Source of the DNA: Candidatus Desulfobacillus denitrificans | GTDB taxonomy: Bacteria; Pseudomonadota; Gammaproteobacteria; Burkholderiales; Rhodocyclaceae | Assembly: GCA_017347485.1 (NCBI GenBank) | Contig: AP021857.1 | Span: forward strand, 1,469,390 to 1,533,389 | DNA: 64,000 nucleotides | Direction of reading: 5' to 3' | Part shown: piece by piece, positions 36,756 through 45,516 of the stretch | Numbering within the stretch: position 1 is the stretch's first letter | How the letters are laid out: every line of letters starts with the position of its first letter | The notes under the pieces: model-generated | Databases searched by the model: none | Seen by the model: the letters and a program-made list of their open reading frames with translations, nothing else | What the model was told of the DNA's origin: nothing | Program-made: the position numbers and the translations under genes

Positions 36756-39700
36756 GACTGCTTCTGCGATGCAGGGTGGTTCAAGTGTGAAATGATCTCA
36801 CGAATGGCCGCAGCCCGCTCGGGCAGGGTGGCGGTTTCGCGGGAGACGGCGAGCTTGTCCGGCCCGGCCAGCTTCCAGCGGCGGTCCTGCTGCACCAGCT
36901 GGATGATGCGCGCCGGGTCGATGGGGGGGTTGGGGATGAACTGCAGCTTGATGACCGCCTCGGTGGCGTCGATCTTGGCCAGGCCGACCGGCCTGGCCAG
37001 GATGCGCAGGCGGTGGCTCTCGAGCAGGGTGCGCGCCTGGTCCGGCAGCTCGCCGAAGCGGTCGATCAGCTCCTCCTGCAGGCGCAGCAGCTCCTCCTCG
37101 CTGTCGCAGTTGGCGAGGCGCTTGTAGAGCGTCAGGCGCTCGTGCACGTCGCTGCAGTAGGCGTCGGGCAGCAGCGCCGGCGCATGCAGGTTGATCTCGG
37201 AGGTCACGCCGAGCGGCTGCGACAGGTCGGGCTCCCTCCCGTCCTTGAGCGCGCGCACGGCGGCATTCAGCATCGAGGTGTACAGGTTGAAGCCGACCTC
37301 CTGGATCTCGCCGCTCTGCGACTCGCCCAGCACCTCGCCGGCGCCGCGGATCTCCAGGTCGTGCATGGCGAGGAAGAAGCCGGAGCCGAGCTCCTCCATG
37401 GCCTGGATCGCCTCCAGCCGGCGCTGCGCCTGGGCGCTCGGCTTCGCATTGCGGTCGGTGAGCAGGTAGGCGTAGGCCTGGTGATGCGAGCGGCCGACGC
37501 GGCCGCGCAGCTGGTGCAGCTGGGCCAGGCCGAACTTGTCGGCGCGGTTGATGAGGATGGTGTTGGCGTGCGGGTTGTCGATGCCGGTCTCGATGATGGT
37601 CGTGCACAACAGCAGGTTGTGGCGCTGCTGGGTGAATTCCTTCATGACGCGTTCCAGCTCGCGCTCGGGCAGCTGGCCGTGGCCGACGACGATGCGCGCC
37701 TCGGGCAGCAGCTTGGCCAGGCGCTCGCGCATCGTCTCGATGGATTCGACCTCGTTGTGCAGGAAGTACACCTGGCCACCGCGTTTGAACTCGCGCAGCA
37801 CCGCCTCGCGCACGATGCCGTCGGAGTGGGGTACGACGAAGGTCTTGATGGCCAGCCGTTTCTGCGGCGCGGTGGCGATGACGGAGAACTCGCGCAGGCC
37901 TTCCAGCGACAGGCCGAGGGTGCGCGGGATCGGCGTGGCGGTCAAAGTCAGCACGTCGACCTCGGCGCGCAGGGCCTTCAGCGCCTCCTTCTGCCGCACG
38001 CCGAAGCGGTGCTCCTCGTCGATGACGACGAGGCCGAGGCGGGCGAACTTGACGTCCTTCTGCAGCAGGCGGTGGGTGCCGATGGCGATGTCGACCTTGC
38101 CCTCCGCAATCTGCTGCAGGGCGGCGGTCTGCTCCTTGGCGCTCCTGAAGCGCGACAGCTCGACGATCCTGACCGGCCAATCGGCGAAGCGGTCGGAGAA
38201 GGTGTTGAAATGCTGCTCGGCGAGCAGCGTGGTGGGCGCCAGCACCGCCACCTGCTTGCCGTCCATGACGGCGGCAAAGGCGGCGCGCAGCGCCACCTCG
38301 GTCTTGCCGAAGCCGACGTCGCCGCAGACGAGGCGGTCCATCGGCCGGCCCGACTTCATGTCGGCCACCACCGCGGCGATGGCGGCGGCCTGGTCGGGCG
38401 TCTCCTCGAAGCCGAAGCCGTCGGCGAAGGCTTCCAGGTCGTGTTCCCTGAAACTGAAGGCGTGTCCCTGGCGCGCGGCGCGGCGGGCGTAGAGGGCGAG
38501 CAGTTCGGCGGCGGTGTCGCGCACCTGCTGCGCCGCCTTCCGCTTGGCGCGGTCCCAGCGGTCGCTGCCGAGCCTGTGCAGCTCGACCAGCTCCGGCTCG
38601 GAGGCGCTGTAGCGCGAGATGAGGTGCAGCTGCGCCACCGGCACGTAGAGTTTGTCGCCGCCGGCGTACTCGAGGTGGAGGAACTCCGTCTCGCCCTCGC
38701 CGAGGTCGAGGTGCACCAGACCCTGGTAGCGGCCGATGCCGTGGCTCTCGTGCACCACCGGGTCGCCGATCTTCAGCTCGGTGAGGTCGCGCAGCCAGCC
38801 CTCGAGGCTGGCGCGGCGGGCATCCGTCTTGCGTCCGCGCGGGCGGGCGGTGGCGGCGTAGAGCTCGTTCTCGGTGACGACGGCGAGCTTGGCTTCGCGC
38901 AGCAGGAAGCCGTTGGAAAGCGGCGCCACGGTCAGGGCGAGCTTTTCCGCTGCCGCCGCGCAGGCGGCGAAGTCGGCGCAGGGCACAGGCGACAGGCCGT
39001 ACTCGGCGAGGTACTGCAGCAGCGTCTCGCGGCGGCCGGGGGATTCGGCGACGAGCAGGATGCGGCCGTCGAAGCCTGAAGCGAAGGCCTTCAGCTTGTG
39101 CAACGGGTCGTCGGCGCGGCGCTCGACGGCGAGATCGGGCAGCGGCGCGGCGGGGGCGTCCGCCTCCGCCGCGCCGGAACTGAAAGTCAGTCTCCCCAGC
39201 ACGGCGGCAGCGACGAAGAACTGCTCCTCGCCGAGGAACAGCTCGTTCGGCGGCAGCAGCGGCCGGCTGCGGTCGCCGCCGAGCAGCCTGTGGCGCGATT
39301 GCGTGTCGGCCCAGAACTCGCGGATGGCGGCGGGCACGTCGCGGTGCAGGCACAGCACCGTGTCCTGCGGCAGGTAGTCGAATACAACGGCCGTCTTGTC
39401 GAAAAACAGCGGCAGGTAGTACTCGATGCCGGCCGGCGCGATGCCGTTGGAGACGTCCTTGTAGACCGGCGAGCGTGAGGGGTCGCCCTCGAAGGTCTCG
39501 CGGTAGCGGCCGCGGAAGCGCGTGCGGCCGGCCTCGTCGAGCGGGAATTCGCGCGCCGGCAGCAGGCGGATTTCCGGCACCGGATAGACCGTGCGCTGCG
39601 AGTCGACGTCGAAACTGCGCAGGGTCTCGACCTCGTCGTCGAACAGCTCGATGCGGAAGGGCAGGGCCGAGCCCATCGGAAAGAGGTCGATGAGGCCGCC

Positions 39701-40210
39701 GCGCACGCTGTACTCGCCCGGCGAGACGACCTGGGTGACGTGCTGGTAGCCGGCCAGCGCGAGCTGCGCGCGCAGGGCGTCCACGTCGAGGCGCGCGCCC
39801 TGCTTGAGGAAGAAGGTGTGCGCCGCCAGGTATTCCGCGGGCGGCAGGCGGGTGAGCGCCGTGGTGGCCGGGATCAGGGCGATGTCGCAGGCCCCGCGCG
39901 TAATCTCGTAGAGCGTGGCGAGGCGCTCGGAGACGAGGTCGTGGTGCGGCGAGAGCGTGTCGTAGGGCAGGGTCTCCCAGTCCGGCAGCAGGTGCACGCG
40001 CAGTTGCGGCGCGAACCAGGCGATCTCCTCCTGCAGCCGCTGCGCGTCGAGCGGATTGGCCGTGACGACCGCCAGCATGCGCCCGCCACCGGCCAGCTGC
40101 GCCAGCGCCAGGGCGTCGGCCGAGCCCGCCAGCGCGGGCAGGCCGAGGCGCGCACCGGGCCTGGGCAATGCCGGCAGCTGCGGCAGCAACGCAGGGGAGG
40201 CGGCGGTCAT
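36752..40210 (-). CDS. mfd: Transcription-repair coupling factor Mfd
   Basis: A 1152-residue protein, full length for Mfd. It removes RNA polymerase stalled at lesions and recruits UvrA. It has an N-terminal UvrB-like region (1-340), an RNA polymerase interaction domain (about 470-540, LKIGDPVVHESHGIGRYQGL), RecG-like translocase motifs GDVGFGKTEVALRAAF (Walker A, about 630) and VVIDEEHRFGV (DEEH, about 735), and a C-terminal TRCF domain. The gene holds one good and one degenerate 24-bp repeat. Confidence 0.96.
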   Translation of the reverse strand: MTAASPALLPQLPALPRPGARLGLPALAGSADALALAQLAGGGRMLAVVTANPLDAQRLQEEIAWFAPQLRVHLLPDWETLPYDTLSPHHDLVSERLATLYEITRGACDIALIPATTALTRLPPAEYLAAHTFFLKQGARLDVDALRAQLALAGYQHVTQVVSPGEYSVRGGLIDLFPMGSALPFRIELFDDEVETLRSFDVDSQRTVYPVPEIRLLPAREFPLDEAGRTRFRGRYRETFEGDPSRSPVYKDVSNGIAPAGIEYYLPLFFDKTAVVFDYLPQDTVLCLHRDVPAAIREFWADTQSRHRLLGGDRSRPLLPPNELFLGEEQFFVAAAVLGRLTFSSGAAEADAPAAPLPDLAVERRADDPLHKLKAFASGFDGRILLVAESPGRRETLLQYLAEYGLSPVPCADFAACAAAAEKLALTVAPLSNGFLLREAKLAVVTENELYAATARPRGRKTDARRASLEGWLRDLTELKIGDPVVHESHGIGRYQGLVHLDLGEGETEFLHLEYAGGDKLYVPVAQLHLISRYSASEPELVELHRLGSDRWDRAKRKAAQQVRDTAAELLALYARRAARQGHAFSFREHDLEAFADGFGFEETPDQAAAIAAVVADMKSGRPMDRLVCGDVGFGKTEVALRAAFAAVMDGKQVAVLAPTTLLAEQHFNTFSDRFADWPVRIVELSRFRSAKEQTAALQQIAEGKVDIAIGTHRLLQKDVKFARLGLVVIDEEHRFGVRQKEALKALRAEVDVLTLTATPIPRTLGLSLEGLREFSVIATAPQKRLAIKTFVVPHSDGIVREAVLREFKRGGQVYFLHNEVESIETMRERLAKLLPEARIVVGHGQLPERELERVMKEFTQQRHNLLLCTTIIETGIDNPHANTILINRADKFGLAQLHQLRGRVGRSHHQAYAYLLTDRNAKPSAQAQRRLEAIQAMEELGSGFFLAMHDLEIRGAGEVLGESQSGEIQEVGFNLYTSMLNAAVRALKDGREPDLSQPLGVTSEINLHAPALLPDAYCSDVHERLTLYKRLANCDSEEELLRLQEELIDRFGELPDQARTLLESHRLRILARPVGLAKIDATEAVIKLQFIPNPPIDPARIIQLVQQDRRWKLAGPDKLAVSRETATLPERAAAIREIISHLNHPASQKQS
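37944..37967 (+). repeat. 24-bp dispersed element, degenerate copy
   Basis: AAAGTCAGC, 9-nt spacer, TCGGCG: two mismatches in the 15 conserved positions. Antisense within mfd. Could be chance. Confidence 0.4.
39183..39206 (+). repeat. 24-bp dispersed element, copy 11
   Basis: AAAGTCAGT, spacer CTCCCCAGC, ACGGCG. Antisense within mfd; the protein reads AVLGRLTF. Confidence 0.87.
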
Positions 40211-40304
40211 CGGGGGAAAATCGGAAGGACTTGCAAGATGCGGCTTTCAAAGAGCGAATTATACCGGTCTGGACAGCACTTCCGGGCGGCGCTAAGGTGG
40301 CGGC

Positions 40305-40940
40305 ATGATCTTCAGCAACCGAGAACAGGCTGCAAGGCTTCTCGCCGAGAAGCTGGCCGCCTACAAGGGACAGAACCCGCTGGTGCTGGCCATCCCGCGC
40401 GGCGCCGTGCCGATGGCCCGGCTCATCGCCGAGACGCTCGGCGGCGAGTTCGACGTGGTGCTGGTGCGCAAGCTCGGCGCCCCCGGCAATCCGGAGTTCG
40501 CCATCGGCGCCATCGACGAGACCGGCTGGGCCACTCTCGGTCCCTACGCCGCCATGGCCGGCGCGGACGAAGGCTACATCGCGCGCGTCAAGGCGCGCGA
40601 GCTGGAAACCATCCGCCAGCGCCGCGCCCAGTATTCGCCGCTGCGTCCGCCGATCGACCCTTCGGGGCGCATCGTCATCGTCGTCGACGATGGCCTCGCC
40701 ACCGGCTCGACCATGCTCGCCGCGCTGCATGCCCTGCGGAGCCGCATGCCGCAGAGGCTGGTCTGCGCCGTGCCGGTGGCGCCGCCCGACACGCTGGAGA
40801 AGGTGCGCAGGCAGGCCGACGAGGTGGTCTGCCTGCATGCGCCGGAAAACTTCCAGGCCGTCGGCCAGTTCTACGCCGACTTCGGCCAGGTCGAGGACGA
40901 GGAAGTGATCGCGTTGCTGTCGGAAAGGAAGAAACCGTGA
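40305..40940 (+). CDS. Phosphoribosyltransferase-family protein
   Basis: A 211-residue protein of the PRTase fold. The PRPP loop is IVIVVDDGLATGSTMLAAL (about 124-142), with an N-terminal segment LVLAIPRGAVPMARLIAETL and DVVLVRKLGAPGNPEFAIGAI as in the family often fused to dienelactone-hydrolase-like domains. The nucleobase or other substrate is not predictable. First of a tightly overlapping group with a small lipoprotein and a cupin. Confidence 0.82.
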   Translation: MIFSNREQAARLLAEKLAAYKGQNPLVLAIPRGAVPMARLIAETLGGEFDVVLVRKLGAPGNPEFAIGAIDETGWATLGPYAAMAGADEGYIARVKARELETIRQRRAQYSPLRPPIDPSGRIVIVVDDGLATGSTMLAALHALRSRMPQRLVCAVPVAPPDTLEKVRRQADEVVCLHAPENFQAVGQFYADFGQVEDEEVIALLSERKKP

Positions 40941-41131
40941 GGCTGCTGACATTGGGATTCATCTTCGCGCTCGCCGCCTGCGGCGTCTCCGAAACCGCTA
41001 CCGTCGCCGCCACGGCCGGCGCCGCCAAGGCCAAGGAGGCCGAGCAGGCGAAGAACGCGCCGGCACAGGTGCAGGGAAAACTCGACGAGGCGATGCAGCA
41101 GGCCGAACGGAAGCGCGAAGCGGCCGAATGA
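40937..41131 (+). CDS. Small predicted lipoprotein
   Basis: A 64-residue protein with a signal sequence and lipobox (LTLGFIFALAACGVSET, Cys about residue 15). The rest is Ala/Lys/Glu/Gln-rich and probably helical. GTG start inside the stop of the phosphoribosyltransferase gene, and its own stop overlaps the cupin start, so it is embedded in a coupled operon. No recognisable domain. Coupling and a good signal peptide argue that it is real. Confidence 0.65.
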   Translation: MRLLTLGFIFALAACGVSETATVAATAGAAKAKEAEQAKNAPAQVQGKLDEAMQQAERKREAAE

Positions 41132-41508
41132 AGACCCGCCTCGCCGACATCGCGCCCTACATCACCAGGGACGGCTCGGAGATCCGCGAGCTGATGCATC
41201 CCGGGCATCACGGCAACCGCGCCCAGAGCCTGGCCGAGGCCGTCGTGGCGGCCGGCGCGCGCACGCTGCTGCATCGCCACCGCGAGAGCGAGGAGCTCTA
41301 CCACGTCACCGCCGGCGAGGGCGTCCTGACGCTGGGCAGCGAACGGCTGAAAGTCAGTCCCGGCGACACGGCGCTGATCCCGCCCGGCACGCCGCACTGC
41401 ATCGAGGCGACCGGCGCGGAGGCCTTGCGCATCCTCTGCTGCTGCAGCCCGGCCTACCGGCACGAGGACACCGAAATCCTCGAGACGATGGCAGGAAAGA
41501 CGGAATGA
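41128..41508 (+). CDS. Cupin-domain protein
   Basis: A 126-residue single-domain cupin. Motif 1: TLLHRHRESEELYHVTAGEG with the His-x-His and Glu metal ligands; motif 2: PGDTALIPPGTPHCIEATG with the last His ligand. Resembles small mannose-6-phosphate isomerase-like or sensor cupins; the substrate is unknown. Translationally coupled to the small lipoprotein gene. A 24-bp repeat copy encodes KVSPGDTA of motif 2. Confidence 0.82.
   Translation: MKTRLADIAPYITRDGSEIRELMHPGHHGNRAQSLAEAVVAAGARTLLHRHRESEELYHVTAGEGVLTLGSERLKVSPGDTALIPPGTPHCIEATGAEALRILCCCSPAYRHEDTEILETMAGKTE
41350..41373 (+). repeat. 24-bp dispersed element, copy 12
   Basis: AAAGTCAGT, spacer CCCGGCGAC, ACGGCG. Sense orientation in the cupin gene; encodes KVSPGDTA, which is part of the conserved second cupin motif. 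Confidence 0.87.
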
Positions 41509-41616
41509 GCGCGGAGAAGCCATCGGCATGCCGCGCCGCGGCGCGCGGACTCGGCGCCAGGATGCCGGCGCCAGACAGCATCCGGGCGGCGGCCGTCGGC
41601 CGGCATTGCCGCGGCC

Positions 41617-42291
41617 ATGCGGCCTGACGGCGCGCAGGCGCGGGCGATCCTCGCCAGCGCGGAGGGGCGCATGCTGGCCGCTGGCCTGCTCCTGGCCGCC
41701 TCGATGCTGCTGGCCTTCGGCATCGGCTGGACGCTGTTTCCCGAAAACATCCTGCAATACGCCGCGATGACCGGGCTCAACCTGGTGATCGGCCGCGGCG
41801 CCGGCCTCAGCTTCGGCTACGCCAGCGGCTTGGGCCACCTGCAGGTGGTGCCGCTCAACATGCTGGTGGAGACCCTGCAGGTGCTGGTGGTGTACCCCCT
41901 GTTCGTGCTCGGCTGGCGCCACCTGATCCGCCTGCCGGGTTTGAAGGCCTTCGTGGCCCGCATGCAGGCGGCGGCCGAGATGCGCGGGGGGCCGGTGCGC
42001 AAGTTCGGCATCGTCGGGCTGCTGGTCTTCGTCTTCGCGCCGTTCTGGATGACCGGCCCGGTGGTCGGCTCGATCATCGGTTTCCTGATCGGCCTGCGGC
42101 CGTGGGTGAATCTGGCCGTGGTGCTGTGCGCGACCTACGCCGCCATCGGCGTCTGGGCCCTGCTGCTGAACGAGCTGAGCGCCTGGGCGGCGACCTTCCA
42201 CCGGCTGGCGCCGTGGGCGCTGCTGGCGGCCATCGTGCTCATCGTCCTGGCCGGGCACCTGCTGCAGCGGCGCCGCATCGGCCGGCGCTGA
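41617..42291 (+). CDS. Small multidrug export-type membrane protein (COG2426-like)
   Basis: A 224-residue protein with about six membrane helices. The pattern FAPFWMTGPVVGSIIGFLIGL and a TYAAIGVWALL segment match the Sm_multidrug_ex family, a name with little functional proof. A 40-codon frame (41505-41627) precedes and overlaps the start. The stop TGA at 42289-42291 shares its last base with a 24-bp repeat. Confidence 0.75.
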   Translation: MRPDGAQARAILASAEGRMLAAGLLLAASMLLAFGIGWTLFPENILQYAAMTGLNLVIGRGAGLSFGYASGLGHLQVVPLNMLVETLQVLVVYPLFVLGWRHLIRLPGLKAFVARMQAAAEMRGGPVRKFGIVGLLVFVFAPFWMTGPVVGSIIGFLIGLRPWVNLAVVLCATYAAIGVWALLLNELSAWAATFHRLAPWALLAAIVLIVLAGHLLQRRRIGRR

Positions 42292-42314
42292 AAGTCAGTC
42301 GCGGCGGCACGGCG
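42291..42314 (+). repeat. 24-bp dispersed element, copy 13 (gene end)
   Basis: AAAGTCAGT, spacer CGCGGCGGC, ACGGCG. It begins on the last base of a plus-strand stop codon and lies 12 bp from the stop of the convergent DUF3301 gene. Confidence 0.88.
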
Positions 42315-42325
42315 CCGGCAAGCCC

Positions 42326-42661
42326 TCAATGCAGGGTGCGCTGCGCCGGCACCGAGCGCAGGCCGACGTTGAGCAGCACGACGCGCTGGCCGAGCAGCAC
42401 CACGCTGCCGCGGCGGCGGTTGTCGCCGGTGTCGCTGTATTCGAAATCGTAGACCCGCCGCAGCAGCAGGCGTCCGTCCTCGTTGCGCGCCAGCCGCAGG
42501 CCGGAGAGCGACACCGTGTCGTCGAGCAGCTGCAGGCCTTCGCTGTTGCAGGCCGCGCGGGCGGCGGCGATGCCGCCGTCGCGCGCCTTGAGGGTGTCGA
42601 GCCAGAACCAGGCGCCGCCGGCCAGCAGAAACAGGCCGAGCAGCTCCCAGCCGCCCGCCAT
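42326..42661 (-). CDS. DUF3301 family protein
   Basis: A 111-residue protein: one N-terminal membrane helix (about 7-22), then a domain with AACNSEGLQLLDDTVSLSGLRLARNEDGRLLLRRVYDFEYSDTGDNRRRGSVVLLG, diagnostic for DUF3301. Function unknown. It shares one base with the dodecin stop. The open frame is much longer upstream, but only by overlapping other genes. Confidence 0.82.
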   Translation of the reverse strand: MAGGWELLGLFLLAGGAWFWLDTLKARDGGIAAARAACNSEGLQLLDDTVSLSGLRLARNEDGRLLLRRVYDFEYSDTGDNRRRGSVVLLGQRVVLLNVGLRSVPAQRTLH

Positions 42662-42897
42662 CAGGCCTCGTACTTGAAGGACATCGCCACGCGCGCCCGG
42701 AAGGCGACGACGCGGCCGGACTTGTCGATTTTCATGTCCAGCTTGGTGACTTCGGCGACGCGCAGGTCGCGCAGCGTCTTCGCCGCCGCCTCGACAGCGG
42801 CGCGGGCGGCATCCTCCCACGAGGTCGGACTGGCGCCGACCACCTCGACGATCTTGTAGACGGCATCCGCGGATTTCTTCGACGACTTCTTGGCCAT
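42661..42897 (-). CDS. Dodecin-like flavin-binding protein
   Basis: A 78-residue protein. The dodecin fold signature is VYKIVEVVGASPTSWEDAARAAVEAAAKTLRDLR and VTKLDMKIDKSGRVVAFRARVAMSFKYE. Dodecins are dodecameric flavin (or CoA) stores. Good AGGAGGCAC ribosome binding region on the minus strand. Confidence 0.9.
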   Translation of the reverse strand: MAKKSSKKSADAVYKIVEVVGASPTSWEDAARAAVEAAAKTLRDLRVAEVTKLDMKIDKSGRVVAFRARVAMSFKYEA

Positions 42898-43010
42898 GCT
42901 GTGCCTCCTGAGTGAGCGATGGGAATGCGGGCCTCCCGGAAGAGGGCCGCCAGCGAATCATAGTCTTTTGCCGGCCGCTGCGGTGTGCGCGGAGTAGGGC
43001 GGCAGCGCGA

Positions 43011-43034
43011 AAAGTCAGTGGCCGCGGGACGGCG
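43011..43034 (+). repeat. 24-bp dispersed element, copy 14 (intergenic)
   Basis: AAAGTCAGT, spacer GGCCGCGGG, ACGGCG. In the 177-bp gap, 41 bp beyond the 3' end of the DUF4124 gene (minus strand). Nothing else was recognised in this gap. Confidence 0.87.
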
Positions 43035-43074
43035 TCGCTTTCTCGACTGCGGAGGGGAGAAAGTCCTGGCTCGT

Positions 43075-43734
43075 CTAGCGATCCATCAGCTGTCCGCGCT
43101 GGTTTCTTGCGGGCTCCTGCCCCCTTGACGGCCGGTCGACCGGCCTGTCGGGCCTGGGCAGGGGGCGGGGCGGGACGGCGTGCGGCCGCTGGATGTACAC
43201 GGGCTGTCCGACGACGACGCCCGTTTCGGCGGGCGCCTCCATGCCGCAGGCTTCGTACATCAATTGCTTCGCTTTCTCGATGGCTTCGGGGGAGCGCGAC
43301 TCGAGCTCGTAGCCCCGCCGGGCGTCGCGGCATTCCTGGCTGGCGCCTTTCTCGGCGCGCAGGTCGGCCGGCGTGCGGCCGATGGCGGGCTGGGCCGGCT
43401 GGGTTTTCTCGGCCTCGGCGATCCATTCCCAGTGTTCCGCGGTGACGGCCAGCCCCTTGGCGCGCGGCAGGTCGCGGGCGGCGATGGCCGCCCTGACGGC
43501 GGCATCCAGCTGGCGCATGACCGGCGAGGGTGCGCCGTCGGCGGCGGGGTTTGCCTTGGCGCTCGCGGGCGCTTCCGGCGCGCCGATGCGCGGCGCCTGG
43601 CCGCAGGGAAAATCCTGGTAGCTCACCTTGCCTTTGGCATCGACGCACTTGTGGAGCTGCCCCTGCGGGAATGCCGGGGAGGCGGCCAGGACCAGCAGGC
43701 AGGCAAGGGCGAGGCGGGTGGGGTGCGGGTCCAT
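43075..43734 (-). CDS. DUF4124-domain secreted protein
   Basis: A 219-residue protein with a Sec signal peptide (about 1-23, LACLLVLAASPAFPQG). The DUF4124-like start is LHKCVDAKGKVSYQDFPCG, common in betaproteobacterial periplasmic proteins. A helical middle has two cysteines, and the end is Pro/Arg-rich (RPHAVPPRPLPRPDRPVDRPSRG). Function unknown. Confidence 0.75.
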   Translation of the reverse strand: MDPHPTRLALACLLVLAASPAFPQGQLHKCVDAKGKVSYQDFPCGQAPRIGAPEAPASAKANPAADGAPSPVMRQLDAAVRAAIAARDLPRAKGLAVTAEHWEWIAEAEKTQPAQPAIGRTPADLRAEKGASQECRDARRGYELESRSPEAIEKAKQLMYEACGMEAPAETGVVVGQPVYIQRPHAVPPRPLPRPDRPVDRPSRGQEPARNQRGQLMDR

Positions 43735-43804
43735 GCGTATCCGTGCAAGAAAGGGCTCTGCGCCAGACTACGCGAAATGCGCGTCCATGGGGAAGCCCGG
43801 CGGC

Positions 43805-44440
43805 TCAGGCGCGCGCATTACCGAGATGCCGGGCAAACCATGCCGCCGCATGCGCCGCCGCCCGCTCCAGCGCGCCGGGCTCCTCGAAAAGGTGCGTCGC
43901 GCCCGGCACGATTTCCAGTTGCTTCTCGCATTGCAGCAGCGCGCAAGCCTGCTGGTTGAGCTCGATGACGCCCTCGTCGCGGCCGCCGACGATGAGCAGC
44001 GTCGGCGCGCGCACGGCGGCGAGCGCCGGCGCGCCGGCGAGGTCGGGACGGCCGCCGCGCGAGACGACGGCGGCGACGGACGCATGCTGCGCCGCCGCCC
44101 GCAGCGCCGCGGCGGCGCCGGTGCTGGCGCCGAAGCAGCCGATCTTCAGGCCCTTCGTTTCCGCGCTTGCCTCCAGCCAGGCCAGCGCGGCGAGCAGGCG
44201 CTCGGTGAGGAGATCGATGTCGAAGCGCGTTTCGTAGGCGCGGTCCTCCTGCGGCGTGAGCAGGTCGAAGAGCAGGGTGGCGATGCCGTGCGCGTGCAGG
44301 ACTTCGGCGACATAGCGGTTGCGCGGGCTGTGGCGGCCGCTGCCGCTGCCATGCGCGAAGGCGACGATGCCGACGGCGCCCTCGGGCATCGTCGCCGTGC
44401 CGGGGAGACTGACTTTTGCGGCGGGGACGACGACTTCCAT
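43805..44440 (-). CDS. Alpha/beta hydrolase (dienelactone-hydrolase-like) of the amr operon
   Basis: A 211-residue hydrolase. Nucleophile elbow GCFGASTGAAAAL (Ser about 116), acid in IVGGRDEGVIEL, and His in PGATHLFEEPGAL complete the triad. AFAHGSGSGRHSPRNRYVA supplies the oxyanion loop. It follows amrS with a 4-base overlap, so it may work with the AmmeMemoRadiSam system. The reading frame stays open across amrS but ATG 44440 is the homologous start. Carries a 24-bp repeat near its N-terminus. Confidence 0.85.
   Translation of the reverse strand: MEVVVPAAKVSLPGTATMPEGAVGIVAFAHGSGSGRHSPRNRYVAEVLHAHGIATLLFDLLTPQEDRAYETRFDIDLLTERLLAALAWLEASAETKGLKIGCFGASTGAAAALRAAAQHASVAAVVSRGGRPDLAGAPALAAVRAPTLLIVGGRDEGVIELNQQACALLQCEKQLEIVPGATHLFEEPGALERAAAHAAAWFARHLGNARA
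44393..44416 (-). repeat. 24-bp dispersed element, copy 15
   Basis: Minus-strand reading: AAAGTCAGT, spacer CTCCCCGGC, ACGGCG. Sense orientation in the alpha/beta hydrolase gene; encodes KVSLPGTA. Confidence 0.87.
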
Positions 44441-45516
44441 CACGCCCCCATGCGCACGCGCAGCGGGATGCGGCGGCGGCCGAACTGGGACTCGAAACGG
44501 CCGAAGCGGCCGGCGACGGGCGCGCCGCAATGCGCGCAATGGCCTTCCTCGGTGAGGTCGTAGGCGAGGATCCGGTGCCAGTCGCGCACGATGAGGCCCT
44601 TGCCGCAGCCTGGGCAGAAGGTGGTGCCGCCCTCGGTGTCGTGCACGTTGCCGGTGTAGACGTAGCGGATGCCCTCGGCGAGGGCGATGCTGCGTGCGCG
44701 CTGCAGCGTGGCGGCGGGCGTCGGCGGCAGGTCGTCGAGCTTGTGGTCGGGATGGAAGGCGGTGAAGTGGATCGGCACGTCGCGGCCGAGTTCCCGGACG
44801 ATCCACTTCGACATGGCCTCGATTTCGGCGGCGGAGTCGTTCTTGCCGGGAATCAGCAGGGTGGTCAGCTCGAACCAGCAGTCGGTTTCGTGCTTGAGGT
44901 ACACCAGTGTGTCGAGCACCGGCTGCAGGTGGGCGCCGGTGAGCTTGTAGTAGAAATCGTCCGTGAAGGCCTTCAGGTCGACGTTGGCGGCATCCATTTT
45001 CGCGAAGAACTCGCGCCGCGCCGCTGCATGGATGTAGCCGGCGGTGACGGCCACGGTCTGCACGCCGCGTTCGTGGCAGGCGTCGGCGACGTCCATGGCG
45101 TACTCGGCGAAGATGACCGGGTCGTTGTAGGTGAAGGCGACGCTCCGGCAGCCGTTTTCGGCGGCGACACGGGCGATCTCTTCCGGCGAGGCCCGGTCCA
45201 GCAGGCGGTCCATGTCCTGCGACTTGGAGATGTCCCAGTTCTGGCAGAACTTGCAGGCCAGATTGCAGCCGGCGGTGCCGAAGGAAAAGACGCTGCTGCC
45301 CGGGTAAAAGTGGTTGAGCGGCTTCTTTTCGATCGGGTCGATGCAGAAGCCCGAGCTGCGCCCGTAGGTGGTAAGCACCATGCCGTCGCCGGCGCGCTGG
45401 CGCACGAAGCAGGCGCCGCGCTGGCCGTCGCGCAGCTTGCAGTCGCGCGGACAGAGGTCGCACTGGATGCGGCCGTCGTCGAGGACGTGCCACCAGCGGC
45501 CGGGGTACTGCTCCAT
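44440..45516 (-). CDS. amrS: AmmeMemoRadiSam system radical SAM enzyme
   Basis: A 358-residue radical SAM protein. The SAM-cluster motif is CNLACKFC (about 74-81) in FGTAGCNLACKFCQNWDISK; an N-terminal CDLCPRDCKLRDGQRGAC and a C-terminal CPGCGKG plus CAHCG suggest further metal sites. ATG 45516 overlaps the amrA stop and is preceded by GGAAGGAAG. Relatives are the PflA-like activases encoded with Memo and AMMECR1; the reaction is unknown. Confidence 0.9.
   Translation of the reverse strand: MEQYPGRWWHVLDDGRIQCDLCPRDCKLRDGQRGACFVRQRAGDGMVLTTYGRSSGFCIDPIEKKPLNHFYPGSSVFSFGTAGCNLACKFCQNWDISKSQDMDRLLDRASPEEIARVAAENGCRSVAFTYNDPVIFAEYAMDVADACHERGVQTVAVTAGYIHAAARREFFAKMDAANVDLKAFTDDFYYKLTGAHLQPVLDTLVYLKHETDCWFELTTLLIPGKNDSAAEIEAMSKWIVRELGRDVPIHFTAFHPDHKLDDLPPTPAATLQRARSIALAEGIRYVYTGNVHDTEGGTTFCPGCGKGLIVRDWHRILAYDLTEEGHCAHCGAPVAGRFGRFESQFGRRRIPLRVRMGA

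Noticed and set aside
41505..41627. A 40-codon frame starting inside the cupin stop (MSAEKPSACRAAARG...)
   Set aside because: ATGA coupling is attractive, but the sequence is Ala/Arg-rich without a domain or signal, and it overlaps the start of the membrane protein gene. Not enough to call a gene.
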